NCBI GenBank assembly: GCA_023260315.1 | Contig: JALQVQ010000285.1 | Location: 1-13,683, forward strand | DNA length: 13,683 nucleotides | Reading direction: 5' to 3' | DNA from: Burkholderiaceae bacterium | Lineage (GTDB): Bacteria; Pseudomonadota; Gammaproteobacteria; Burkholderiales; Burkholderiaceae_C | Part shown: piece after piece, positions 1 through 7,342 of the stretch | Position numbering within the stretch: the stretch's first letter is position 1 | How the letters are laid out: each line of letters begins with the position of its first letter | Notes under the pieces: generated by a model | Seen by the model: only the letters and a program-made list of their open reading frames with translations | The model's database searches: none | What the model was told of the DNA's origin: nothing | Made by a program: the position numbers and the translations under genes

Positions 1-660
1 TAGCCGTTTTGCATGGGCCGTCCTGGCTGAATCAAAATGTGGCGCACGCCATGCGCCGTTGCCCAAGCCATAAAGGCGCGACTGGTGAACTCAGGTCCAT
101 TGTCTGTTCGAACGGCCAACGGATAACCCCTGAAGGTGGCAGCCTGATCCAGTAGACGGGTCACGTAGTGACCTGAAATCCCATAGTCCACTGCGATGTC
201 CACGCACTCATGGCTGAAGTCATCGGCCACTGTGAGGCATTTGATCCTACGGCCGTTGGACAAGCTATCTGAGACAAAGTCCATACTCCACACCTCGTTG
301 ACGGTTTGTGCCAACTGCAGCGGCACGCGTTCATTCAATGGCCGCTTGGCCTTCTTGCGACGGCGCACAGCCAAGTTGGCGTCACGATAAAGCCGATAGA
401 CCCGCTTGTGGTTCACCTGCGGGAACTCTGGGCGCAGCAAATCATGGATGCGTCGGTAACCAAACCTGCGCCGCACGTGGGCAATGTCCACGATGCACTC
501 GCACAGATCACGGCGGAGTTGATCTGGCTGGGGTGGGTTGCGATAGCTGTCGCGGCTTAGCCCCACAAGACGGCAAGCGTGGCGCTCGGACAGCTGATGG
601 TCTTGGATCATCTTGCCAATCGCCTCGCGTTTGACTTGTGGGGCTAGCGCTTTACGCCGA
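1..660 (-). CDS. IS3-family transposase OrfB (DDE integrase), partial at window edge
   Basis: This is the catalytic half of the transposase, in the -1 frame relative to orfA and probably made as an OrfAB fusion by frameshifting. Translating the minus strand from about 660 gives an open frame to base 1. It includes the HTH_21-like part (REAIGKMIQDHQLSERHACR, RRFGYRRIHDLL) and then the rve integrase core. The first catalytic Asp is in WSMDF and the second in RTDNGPEF. The frame runs on through ILIQPGRPMQNG to the edge, so the catalytic Glu about 35 residues after the second Asp would be just outside. I saw no stop codons, so the enzyme looks intact as far as visible. The coding start is approximate because no independent start codon is evident. 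Confidence 0.88.
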
Positions 661-910
661 AGACGCTCTTGAGCGCGTGGATGTCCAAATGGGCCTCGGC
701 CAGCAGCTTCTTGAGCTTAGTGTTCTCAGATTCCAAATCTCGCAACCTGGAAGCATCTGAGGCCTCCATGCCGCCGAACTTGGAGCGCCACTTGTAAAAA
801 GTGGGCTGGCTAAAGCCGCCGCTGCGGCAGAGTTCCTTGATGGACATGCCTGCTTCAGCTTGCTTGAGGAAGCCGATGATTTGCTCATCGGTAAATCGTG
901 TGGTCTTCAT
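644..910 (-). CDS. IS3-family transposase OrfA (HTH protein)
   Basis: This 88-residue protein is the DNA-binding first subunit of an IS3-family transposase. It begins MKTTRFTDEQIIGFLKQAEAG and contains the helix-turn-helix segment around residues 24-45 (SIKELCRSGG..TFYKWRSKFGGM). A leucine-rich coiled-coil segment follows at about 55-80 (LRDLESENTKLKKLLAEAHLD). In this group it binds the element's ends, and its zipper joins OrfA and OrfAB molecules. The ORF ends in FGVKR-stop, where orfB takes over in the -1 frame. A GGAG lies about 10 bases before the ATG. The gene is complete. Confidence 0.93.
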   Translation of the reverse strand: MKTTRFTDEQIIGFLKQAEAGMSIKELCRSGGFSQPTFYKWRSKFGGMEASDASRLRDLESENTKLKKLLAEAHLDIHALKSVFGVKR

Positions 911-960
911 ATCCGCAATTCTCCAAAATTTGCGGACTAACTGCCATTACCTTGGTACGG

Positions 961-978
961 CTGACAGGGGGCAGGTCA
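961..978 (-). repeat. Terminal inverted repeat end of the IS3-family element
   Basis: Read on the minus strand from 978 the sequence is TGACCTGCCCCCTGTCAG. It starts with the conserved TG of IS3-family ends and the common ACCTGCCCC extension. The partner end lies outside the window, so the exact repeat length is not determined. Confidence 0.8.
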
Positions 979-1635
979 TGGCAGCGAATCACTGATTCCT
1001 GCGATGGGTGTCAAAAGCCAGATACATGCGGGAGGAAGGTTGCTGACTATCCATTTCACGCGCATCCATCGGAAGCCACTTGAGACTTCAAAGGGCTGCC
1101 GAAGACCATGGGTGAACTGGATAAAGCGCGATCCAGGCGATTCGTTGAGATACTGACAAATACTCTGCACAGTCTGAATCCGAACGGTCGTCGGCAGGGA
1201 TCTGAAGGGCAGGCTCGACACCACCGCAGTCACTCCATCACGGCGGTAAGTGTCCAATGCTGCTGCTGCGGTCCCTTCAATAATATTCAAAGCAGGGTAC
1301 TTCCGTTTCAGTTCAGTCGCTAATCGAGATTGCAACTCGACCGCTTGAATGCTGCGGGACGGAAATAGTTTGAAGAGTTCCTGAGATACAGCACCGGTGC
1401 CCGCGCCCAACTCAAGAATCTGGTCTGCGCCCCGTGCCATGCTGGCAAGCGCCGAAGACAGACTTTTCGAAGAAGGTGCGATCGCACCCGTGATCCGCCA
1501 ATCTGATTGGCGATCAGTCAAAGCGGCCCGCACCTTAGTTTGAAACCTCCAAAGGTTTTGAAAAGAAACTGTTGCGGCGTGGGCTTTGACATTCAACAAC
1601 CCTGGCAGTGTCTTCTCCACAGAGGTGTGTTTCAT
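976..1635 (-). CDS. Phospholipid N-methyltransferase-like SAM methyltransferase, 3' end cut by IS
   Basis: The 219-residue product is a class I SAM-dependent methyltransferase of the PmtA type, which methylates phosphatidylethanolamine towards phosphatidylcholine at the inner membrane. Motif I is ILELGAGTGAV (about 73-83), with an acidic residue at E100 after strand 2. The VVSSLPFRSLP segment (138-148) is typical of PmtA/COG3963 proteins, as is the late NLPPACIW. The ATG overlaps the stop of the preceding small gene (ATGA), so the two are translationally coupled. The stop TGA at 978-976 is the first three bases of the IS element, so the native stop is gone and an unknown number of C-terminal residues is lost or replaced. 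The conserved core is complete, so activity is possible. Substrate is inferred from family only. Confidence 0.8.
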   Translation of the reverse strand: MKHTSVEKTLPGLLNVKAHAATVSFQNLWRFQTKVRAALTDRQSDWRITGAIAPSSKSLSSALASMARGADQILELGAGTGAVSQELFKLFPSRSIQAVELQSRLATELKRKYPALNIIEGTAAAALDTYRRDGVTAVVSSLPFRSLPTTVRIQTVQSICQYLNESPGSRFIQFTHGLRQPFEVSSGFRWMRVKWIVSNLPPACIWLLTPIAGISDSLP

Positions 1636-1847
1636 TGTTTGCTTTCAGCAAGCAAAAACTGCAAGCCAAACTTTACGGCGTACCGCGCAAGACTGGTCTC
1701 TGGTGCCTGCAAAGCTGAGATCGCGTTTATTGATGCCGGCTCATCGAAAATGACTCCACCTGCTGTGGCCATACCAGCGGCCATAAGTAGAGCTTGGAGC
1801 GTATTTGTATCAGTCATGTATGAGAGTTCCGGGTGAGGTTGAAGCAA
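1632..1847 (-). CDS. Small hypothetical protein coupled to the methyltransferase
   Basis: I do not recognise this protein. Its stop overlaps the methyltransferase ATG by four bases (ATGA). The best conventional start is the ATG at 1817, giving 61 residues beginning MTDTNTLQALLMAAGMATAG. A TTG at 1847 would add ten residues. The sequence has two moderately hydrophobic stretches (about 7-24 and 49-57 from the ATG) and no cysteines. GGAA lies about nine bases before the ATG. The direct-repeat box at 1897-1912 is 79 bases from the ATG but 49 from the TTG, and 49 is the spacing seen at the other boxes, so the start is unsettled. It may act with the methyltransferase at the membrane, by context only. 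Confidence 0.6.
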   Translation of the reverse strand: MLQPHPELSYMTDTNTLQALLMAAGMATAGGVIFDEPASINAISALQAPETSLARYAVKFGLQFLLAESKQ

Positions 1848-1896
1848 TGCAGGTGTAGCGCCCCCTTATTGCGAAACATCAGTTTGTTCCGCAAGG

Positions 1897-1912
1897 CTTA
1901 GTGCTGACTTAG
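1897..1912 (-). promoter_or_regulatory. Direct-repeat regulatory box E (CTAAG-N6-CTAAG)
   Basis: The minus strand reads CTAAGTCAGCACTAAG, two perfect CTAAG half-sites 11 bp apart. This is the most regular of the five copies in the window. It lies between the divergent small gene/methyltransferase operon and the EamA gene, so it could act on either. Its orientation relative to the minus-strand operon is the same as at the other four copies. Confidence 0.6.
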
Positions 1913-1993
1913 GCGTCCACTATTCGCGAAGCAGATGGACGTGATGGGCTGCATCAACAGACAATGCGTCTATTTCCCAAGGGAGTTCGCACT

Positions 1994-2425
1994 ATGTTCA
2001 CTACAACGTCTTGGTTCAACTGGGCACTGATGTCCGCTGTGTTTGCCGCACTGACGGCGATTTTTGCCAAAGTTGGCATTCAGGGCGTGGACTCTGACTT
2101 GGCGACACTGGTGCGCACTGCCATCGTACTGATCGTCTTATCGACGTTTGTGGTTTTCGCTGGAAAGTGGAGTAATCTATTTGTGCTACCTGCGAAGACG
2201 TGGGTTTTCTTAGCGCTCTCGGCGCTTGCCACCGGGGCTTCATGGGTCTGTTATTTTCGTGCCCTGCAAATGGGCGAGGCTTCCAAGGTGGCGCCGGTGG
2301 ACAAGCTCAGCCTGGTGCTTGTCGCCGTGTTCGCGTTTGCCTTCCTCGGTGAGCGCCCGGCACCTCGCGAATGGCTGGGCATCGCGATGGTGGCGGGTGG
2401 CGTATTGGTACTGGCGTTCAAATGA
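1994..2425 (+). CDS. Single-domain EamA/DMT-family transporter
   Basis: The 143-residue product is a small integral membrane protein with one EamA domain, about five hydrophobic helices instead of the ten of full-length drug/metabolite transporters. Such short members usually work as dimers. The typical second half is present (SWVCYFRALQMGEASKVAPV, then FLGERPAPREWLGIAMVAGG). I chose the ATG at 1994 because AGGGAG lies eight bases upstream; an in-frame ATG at 1964 has no such site. It is the only clear plus-strand gene in the left part and diverges from the methyltransferase operon. The substrate is unknown. Box E lies about 80 bases upstream. Confidence 0.85.
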   Translation: MFTTTSWFNWALMSAVFAALTAIFAKVGIQGVDSDLATLVRTAIVLIVLSTFVVFAGKWSNLFVLPAKTWVFLALSALATGASWVCYFRALQMGEASKVAPVDKLSLVLVAVFAFAFLGERPAPREWLGIAMVAGGVLVLAFK

Positions 2426-2429
2426 TCGA

Positions 2430-2471
2430 GACTGGACTGCCAAGCAGCTCGCCGCTTCGGCAGTCCTAGTC
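2430..2471. terminator. Strong hairpin between convergent genes
   Basis: GACTGGACTGCC and AAGC (2430-2445) pair with GCTT and GGCAGTCC-T-AGTC (2454-2471). One base is bulged in the stem and the loop is eight bases. It begins four bases after the EamA stop codon and lies before the end of the minus-strand secreted-protein gene. There is no T run on either side, so it is not a textbook intrinsic terminator. It could still stop or protect convergent transcripts. Confidence 0.5.
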
Positions 2472-2507
2472 TGCGCACATCACGTCGTCATGCTGCGATC
2501 CAGTGAA

Positions 2508-3164
2508 TCAATCGGCCTTTTCTGCGCCGCCGGCATCCTTCTTGATCGAAACCGTGCTGGGCGCGTAGCCTTTCGATGCGATCTGGATAGTCAGCGTTTT
2601 TACGTTCTGTGATTTATACAGAAGCGCATTCGGATTGGCGCGAAAGTGGGTGGCGTTAGCCGTTGCATTTGCGTCACCTGTATCGTCTATATGCAGCACG
2701 GTTGTCGCACCCTGCGGCAGCTTGAAGCTCTCGTAATTTCGGTAGTAGCTTTCAGTCTTGCCGGTTGTTGAGTCTTTCACCGTGTAGTAGAGCTGCAGCC
2801 CTTGCAATGGTGTTGACCCTGGGTTCTTGACCGCAATTTCCACGTGGTCAGAAACCCCCTTCTTGCTGACGGGATCAAAATTATCCTCAACTTTGGCACC
2901 CTCGATGACCGGGCCTCCAGCCTTGCCCTTTGGGGCAATGGGGTTGGCGGCTTCCAATGGTTTGGGGTCCTTCAAATCATTTATGCCGTCACCGTCGGTA
3001 TCGGCATTCATGGGGTCGGTGCCCAGCAAAACCTCGGCTGAATCGGGAATGCCGTCGTGATCAGTGTCTACCCCACTGGTTGCAGCATGCGCGATGCCGG
3101 ATGCTGCAAGCAGGCTCAGAATGAGACTCAAAGAGGCGGTGGTTGTCATAGTACGTAGTTTCAT
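2508..3164 (-). CDS. Secreted protein with thrombospondin type 3-like calcium-binding repeats
   Basis: The 218-residue protein has a clear Sec signal peptide (hydrophobic 7-24, likely cleavage after AHA at 27). Two Asp-rich loops follow, DTDHDGIPDSAE (33-44) and DTDGDGINDLKD (55-66), separated by LGTDP. This is the usual thrombospondin type 3 / OmpA-linker calcium-binding pattern. The remaining 140 residues have alternating hydrophobic pattern suggesting a beta-sandwich domain (about 88-205), which I cannot assign to a family. It is the last gene of the ABC operon, only three bases after the second permease, so it probably acts with the transporter in the periplasm or is released. No catalytic motif is seen. 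Confidence 0.85.
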   Translation of the reverse strand: MKLRTMTTTASLSLILSLLAASGIAHAATSGVDTDHDGIPDSAEVLLGTDPMNADTDGDGINDLKDPKPLEAANPIAPKGKAGGPVIEGAKVEDNFDPVSKKGVSDHVEIAVKNPGSTPLQGLQLYYTVKDSTTGKTESYYRNYESFKLPQGATTVLHIDDTGDANATANATHFRANPNALLYKSQNVKTLTIQIASKGYAPSTVSIKKDAGGAEKAD

Positions 3165-3167
3165 GGT

Positions 3168-4151
3168 TCAGTTGTCTTTCAAGTGGTTAACGTTCAGGGG
3201 AAAAATGGCAAGTGCTGTTAGCAGTGAGCCAAAAAGGCCCAATAGCCAGAACACGTCGCCCGAGCGGTCTTGCACTACCGTTGCCAGTGGCTGGTTGGCA
3301 TAGGTGTCTTTGATACCGAGCACCGCAAAGCTCAATCGCTCAAAGTGTTTGGCAGGGGAGGATTGCTCCACGCTGTCGCGAAGGGTTTCGGAAGTCTTGA
3401 AGGACTTCATGATTTCTTTCTCCTGAGGTTTGGCAATGCTCAGCGTTCTGAATACCCCTGCACCCACTTGGTTGTCAGGGTCCAAGGTGTCGCCAATTTG
3501 CGGCGTAACCAGCACGAAGACGAGCCAAAGGCCAAAGGCCAACAGCACGGCATGTACAGAGCGGCGCATATGCAGCGCAAGCAGAAAACCTAGTGAGAAG
3601 AAAAAGCCAACATAGAGGCTCGCAGCGACGAAGGTGGCCCCGATGCGGGCGAGATCATCTGCGCTCAGCGCCACGCCTCCGATTGCCACCAGGCCCAATG
3701 CCCCCAATGCAAAGGTCAGAAACAACACGCCACTAATTGCGATGAAGTTGCCCAGACACTTGCCGACGATAAAGGTCATGTTGGACAAGGGACGTGTCAA
3801 CAAAAGCGGCAAAGTGTTGCGACCACGCTCGGAAGCTGCTGCACGGTGGCCCAGCACAATACCTAGGACGGCACCGATGATCTCGATGTATTCCACGAAT
3901 CCGCGCAACAATTTCAAGGGCATAAATGCGGGTGGAGCTAGTGCATCCAGCGGCTTACCTAGAGAGAGCAGCAATTCGCGGGCACCGTTGTAGCTCACGA
4001 CATCGGCCTTCAATGCAACGGCCGCTACCAGTAGCGAAACAAAACTGGCCGCGAGCATAAAGACCGTCACCATTAGCAGCAGCTTGGTCCGCCGAACATC
4101 AGCGATTTCTTTCCACGCGAGGGCGCGGATCTGTATCAGGGATTCATTCAT
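3168..4151 (-). CDS. ABC-2 family transporter permease (second)
   Basis: The 327-residue integral membrane protein has a cytosolic start (RALAWKEIADVRRTK), a first membrane helix at about 25-48 and a central block of helices. The ABC-2 hallmark segment AASERGRNTLPLLLTRPLS touches the ATPase. Before the last helix there is a long hydrophilic stretch (about 225-295), which suggests a sizeable extracytoplasmic loop. The start overlaps the end of the first permease by eight bases, and the secreted-protein gene follows after three bases. The pair resembles NosY-type permeases of ABC exporters. The substrate is not known. Confidence 0.88.
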   Translation of the reverse strand: MNESLIQIRALAWKEIADVRRTKLLLMVTVFMLAASFVSLLVAAVALKADVVSYNGARELLLSLGKPLDALAPPAFMPLKLLRGFVEYIEIIGAVLGIVLGHRAAASERGRNTLPLLLTRPLSNMTFIVGKCLGNFIAISGVLFLTFALGALGLVAIGGVALSADDLARIGATFVAASLYVGFFFSLGFLLALHMRRSVHAVLLAFGLWLVFVLVTPQIGDTLDPDNQVGAGVFRTLSIAKPQEKEIMKSFKTSETLRDSVEQSSPAKHFERLSFAVLGIKDTYANQPLATVVQDRSGDVFWLLGLFGSLLTALAIFPLNVNHLKDN

Positions 4152-5106
4152 CAGTATTGCTCCGTGTGCCGCTGAGGCGGGTCAATGCGGCCATCGTCAA
4201 GGCACCAAACGTTAGGTTGGCGATGGAAATTAGGGTGAGACCACCGGTCATCCCCAACGAGGAGGGATCAGCTGGCGCAAAGCCCAACAAGGTGGCGGCG
4301 ACATCGCGATAGGCGCCAACCAATGAAAATGGTGCAAGCACGGGCCCCGTGAAGTCGAAAAACGCGCTGACCGGTGGCGCCACCATCGCCTTGATGGGGT
4401 TGAGTGCGGCCATCGGATTGATGTTGGCGCTGAGCTGGGGGAAGACAAATGTCAATACCAACCAGGCTGTCACCGGCACGAGTAGTGCCACGGATTCCGA
4501 ACGGCTCCATGCGGCTGACCCCATCGCCATGAGACCAAACGCAGAGAGGAACAGCCAGGAGACGCTATAGAACTTCAATAGTGAGAACCAATCTGCAGAT
4601 GACATGGGGTTGCCAGGCATCAACACGACGGTAATGGCCGTTCCAGCTGCGGCGATCCCCAGCAATCCGGCGATGGACACCAGCAGCGCCAACATCTTGC
4701 CGCCTGCGTAGGCGGCCCGGTGCAATGGGCGACTAGCGATCAATGGGAATACACCTGAGCGCAAGTCCTCCGCGATGATCTGAAAGCCCATTACGATTGC
4801 CACCAAAGCGCCGAGCAACGAGATATAGGTGGTCATGTTGCGCAACATGGCCAATGGCGGCATATCTGCCAGAGGATTGGGCGGGACCGGTAACCCAGTG
4901 GCGCGCAACATGGGCAGCGCTTGGGTGTAGATGTGGTTCACCGTGTTAGTGGCAGACCAGCCTAGGTAAGCTGAAAGCACCACCATTGCCAAGAAAAGCA
5001 GTGCCAACCAGAGCACGGTGCGGTCTCGTAACGCAACGCGCAACGTATTCATGGCGACCACAGGAACGATTCCGGTGGTTTGCGGAGTTGTCATGGGTTG
5101 GCGCAT
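4144..5106 (-). CDS. ABC-2 family transporter permease (first)
   Basis: This 320-residue membrane protein has an N-terminal helix at about 31-50, a periplasmic segment with LPMLRATGLPVPPNPLADMP, and the ABC-2 signature region FQIIAEDLRSGVFPLIASRP followed by several more helices. It starts one base after the ATPase stop and overlaps the next permease by eight bases, so the transporter is made as a coupled set. It differs from the second permease, so the membrane part is probably a heterodimer. The role is export or membrane work by inference from the family. Confidence 0.88.
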   Translation of the reverse strand: MRQPMTTPQTTGIVPVVAMNTLRVALRDRTVLWLALLFLAMVVLSAYLGWSATNTVNHIYTQALPMLRATGLPVPPNPLADMPPLAMLRNMTTYISLLGALVAIVMGFQIIAEDLRSGVFPLIASRPLHRAAYAGGKMLALLVSIAGLLGIAAAGTAITVVLMPGNPMSSADWFSLLKFYSVSWLFLSAFGLMAMGSAAWSRSESVALLVPVTAWLVLTFVFPQLSANINPMAALNPIKAMVAPPVSAFFDFTGPVLAPFSLVGAYRDVAATLLGFAPADPSSLGMTGGLTLISIANLTFGALTMAALTRLSGTRSNTDE

Positions 5107-5107
5107 C

Positions 5108-5842
5108 TCAGACCTCTGCGGCTGGCGCCAGTGATAGGTACAAGTGCTCTAAGGCTGTGTCATCTCCAAAGCGCCTCAAAACTTCGGCGATCGTGTCGTG
5201 GAACACAAGCTGACCGTGGTTGAGTACACCGATGGAAGTACAAGTCTTCGAGACCTCACCAATTAGGTGGGTGTTCATGAAAATCGTAGTGCCGCGCTCT
5301 TTATTGAGGCGGATGATCAGGTCCCGCAGCGTTTTGATTCCCAGCGGGTCCAGACCGGACGTGGGTTCGTCGAGAAACAAGATGTCGGGCCGATGGAGGA
5401 TGGCCTGCGCCAAGCCGATGCGTTGGCGTTGGCCTTTGGACATGGCGCCGACACGGCGCGGTCCCAGATCCTCACACTCCAAAAATTTCAAAGTGGATCG
5501 AATTTCTTCATCGGGCTTGCGAATGCCAGATAACTGAGCAAGGAATCGAAGATTGTCGTTGGCGCTCATCGCCTCGTAGAGTCGGACGTTTTCTGGCACA
5601 TACCCCAGACGGCGGCGCGCTTCGAATCCTTCAGCCACGACGTCATGTCCACAAACTAGCGCCTTGCCAGAGGTGGGCTTGAGTAATGTGGTCAAAATGT
5701 TCAGCGTGGTGGTCTTGCCTGCGCCGTTGTGCCCGAGGAAACCAAACACTTCGCCAGTGGCCACCTCCAAGTCGAGTGGCTTGAGCGCAAAGGCGCCGTC
5801 GTAGCGCATGGCAAGTTGATTGGTGAGAATGGCGGGGGTCAT
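5108..5842 (-). CDS. ABC transporter ATP-binding protein
   Basis: The 244-residue ATPase powers the two permeases downstream. It has Walker A GHNGAGKTT (37-45), a Q-loop position occupied by Glu (YVPEN, E84) as in many ABC-2 ATPases, signature SKGQRQ (135-140), Walker B ILFLDEP (154-160) and the switch histidine in MNTHLI (H192). It belongs to the CcmA/NosF/GldA group. AAGGA lies about six bases before the ATG. It leads a four-gene operon, and direct-repeat box A lies 45 bases upstream. Confidence 0.93.
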   Translation of the reverse strand: MTPAILTNQLAMRYDGAFALKPLDLEVATGEVFGFLGHNGAGKTTTLNILTTLLKPTSGKALVCGHDVVAEGFEARRRLGYVPENVRLYEAMSANDNLRFLAQLSGIRKPDEEIRSTLKFLECEDLGPRRVGAMSKGQRQRIGLAQAILHRPDILFLDEPTSGLDPLGIKTLRDLIIRLNKERGTTIFMNTHLIGEVSKTCTSIGVLNHGQLVFHDTIAEVLRRFGDDTALEHLYLSLAPAAEV

Positions 5843-5887
5843 AAAAGTCCTTAAGGTGACGAATTGGGTTCATCATCTCGGACCAAA

Positions 5888-5903
5888 CTTAGCCCAGCCC
5901 TAG
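5888..5903 (-). promoter_or_regulatory. Direct-repeat regulatory box A (CTAGG-N6-CTAAG)
   Basis: The minus strand reads CTAGGGCTGGGCTAAG, followed by TTTGG. The half-sites are 11 bp apart. The 17-base stretch GGCTGGGCTAAGTTTGG matches the one at box B in all but one base. The box ends 45 bases before the ABC ATPase start codon. I could not place a confident -10. Confidence 0.6.
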
Positions 5904-5920
5904 GGACCAAGAAAATTTGC

Positions 5921-5966
5921 AAAAAAAGCGGTAATACCGATGGCTAGCCCGTCGAATCAGTTACCG
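5921..5966 (-). terminator. Candidate intrinsic terminator after the histidine kinase gene
   Basis: On the minus strand CGGTAA (5966-5961) can pair with TTACCG (5934-5929). The loop of 26 bases contains the palindrome GGCTAGCC, and a run of seven T (5927-5921) follows closely. It lies about 55 bases after the kinase stop and just before box A. The stem is only six pairs with a long loop, so this is tentative. Confidence 0.4.
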
Positions 5967-6019
5967 TTCTCTCGATTTTTCAGCGTGACTTCGTCGGTGC
6001 GCTGTGCTTGCGCAGAGTT

Positions 6020-7342
6020 CTATTTTTCTAGAACGACGCGCACTTTCAGGCCTTGCGGGAATTGCGAGGAGTCGCTCAATTCAATCCGCCCCTGCAGACG
6101 CTCGGCAATGGTCTTGACAATCGACAGACCCAGTCCTGAACCGGTCTGATCGGAACCGAGCACCCGGTAGAACGGATCGAGCACCCGTTCACGCTCCCCT
6201 TCGGGAATGCCGACACCACTGTCTTCTATTTCTAAAATGACATGGTTGGGTTCATCTACCACCGAAAGATCAATGCACCCGCCATCCGGGGTGTAGCGAA
6301 TAGCGTTATCCACCAGATTTTTGACGATGGCAACCAAATCCAATTCATTGGCAAGTAGATGGACATCGCTCGTGATTGCAACTCCGACATCAATGTGTTT
6401 GGCTTCGGCCAACGGCATTAGGTCTTCCAGAACACCTCGGTACACCTGCTGCACTGAGATAGTTTTTGTCGGTGTTGCTTTTGCATCTTGTGCCCTCGCT
6501 AAGCTGAGCAATTGGTCAAGCAAATTGCGTCCGCGGTCAATGCCTTGACGAAGGCGTGCGAGGCGCTTTTTTGCTTCGTCAGGCATATCAACGTTGCTGA
6601 GCATTTCCGCCTGTAATGAAAGCGCTGCCATGGGTGAGCGTAGCTCATGTGAGGCATCAGCTAAAAATCTCCGCTGGAGCTGCATGGAGTCAGAGACACG
6701 TTGCAGCAAACGGTTGATGGCGATCACAAAGGGCCGAATCTCGCTTGGGACATGGGCTTGCTGAATTGGATGCAACTCCTGTTCGGATCGCGCATCGATT
6801 TCGTCCGCTAGTCGGGTCACTGGTTTGAGCAACTGGCGTACTAGGTTTCCTATCAATAGCAACAAAATGGGCACCATGATCAAGATTGGCAATACGGTAC
6901 GCAGCGCGCTATTGCGGGCGATTTCGTTGCGAACTGTCGTACCTTGTGAAATAGCGATGCGTCCGCCCCCCGGCAACGACCGAATGAGTACTCTGTACGA
7001 TTCATCTTGAAGGTGGACAGTCTGCAACCCATCCTTCAGCGTATTGGAGAGGGGGAGAGCCGTCGAACCATTTTCTGCACCATCGCCAACGGATTGAATA
7101 ATCAACCGGAGTTCAGGGTCCAACTCGGCTGATCCATCACTTGGAGGTGCATAGGTGAGTTGGTTTCCAAGAAAAGCGGCTACTTGGGTCAAAGTACCGT
7201 CTTGCAATTCATTCGCGTCTTCGTATGCAGCCACAAAGGAGAAGCTTCCTGCCCCGATAGCGACAGACAGAATCGCTATAGACAACCAGAGCGAAAGTCG
7301 AAGTTGGATCGAATCCTTCAGGCGCTCTTTGAAACCATCCAT
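6020..7342 (-). CDS. Sensor histidine kinase (QseC/PmrB type)
   Basis: The 440-residue membrane kinase has a first helix at about 15-40, a periplasmic sensor region of some 105 residues and a second helix at about 148-172. A HAMP-like linker (LLKPVTRLADEIDARS) follows. The dimerisation box FLADASHELRSPMAAL has the phospho-accepting H232, and the ATP-binding part has N box KNLVDNAIRY (341-350), G1 EDSGVGIP (373-380) and G2 GSGLGLS (401-407). It overlaps the regulator gene by 25 bases and is the last gene of its operon. The stimulus is unknown. Acidic residues are moderately frequent in the sensor region but no metal motif of the PmrB ExxE kind is evident. Confidence 0.93.
   Translation of the reverse strand: MDGFKERLKDSIQLRLSLWLSIAILSVAIGAGSFSFVAAYEDANELQDGTLTQVAAFLGNQLTYAPPSDGSAELDPELRLIIQSVGDGAENGSTALPLSNTLKDGLQTVHLQDESYRVLIRSLPGGGRIAISQGTTVRNEIARNSALRTVLPILIMVPILLLLIGNLVRQLLKPVTRLADEIDARSEQELHPIQQAHVPSEIRPFVIAINRLLQRVSDSMQLQRRFLADASHELRSPMAALSLQAEMLSNVDMPDEAKKRLARLRQGIDRGRNLLDQLLSLARAQDAKATPTKTISVQQVYRGVLEDLMPLAEAKHIDVGVAITSDVHLLANELDLVAIVKNLVDNAIRYTPDGGCIDLSVVDEPNHVILEIEDSGVGIPEGERERVLDPFYRVLGSDQTGSGLGLSIVKTIAERLQGRIELSDSSQFPQGLKVRVVLEK

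Larger units (their letters stand above)
1..978 (-). mobile_element. IS3-family insertion sequence (IS407 group), partial
   Basis: The element reads on the minus strand. It begins at 978 with the typical IS3-family terminal sequence TGACCTGCCCC, followed by orfA and a -1 frame orfB, and it runs out of the window at base 1. The two-frame arrangement and the transposase sequence fit the IS407 group. Only one end is visible, so the second terminal repeat and the target duplication cannot be checked. The end lies directly on the 3' end of the methyltransferase gene, so the insertion cut that gene. Confidence 0.92.

Noticed and set aside
308..634. 108-codon plus-strand ORF inside the IS
   Set aside because: It is the reverse side of the orfB transposase, whose frame is clearly conserved.
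2226..2612. 128-codon plus-strand ORF overlapping the EamA gene
   Set aside because: It is a shifted frame of the EamA gene running into the convergent gene, with Trp/Arg-rich nonsense composition.
3634..3993. 119-codon plus-strand ORF
   Set aside because: It is antisense to the second ABC permease and has the Arg/Pro/Ser-rich composition of a shadow frame.
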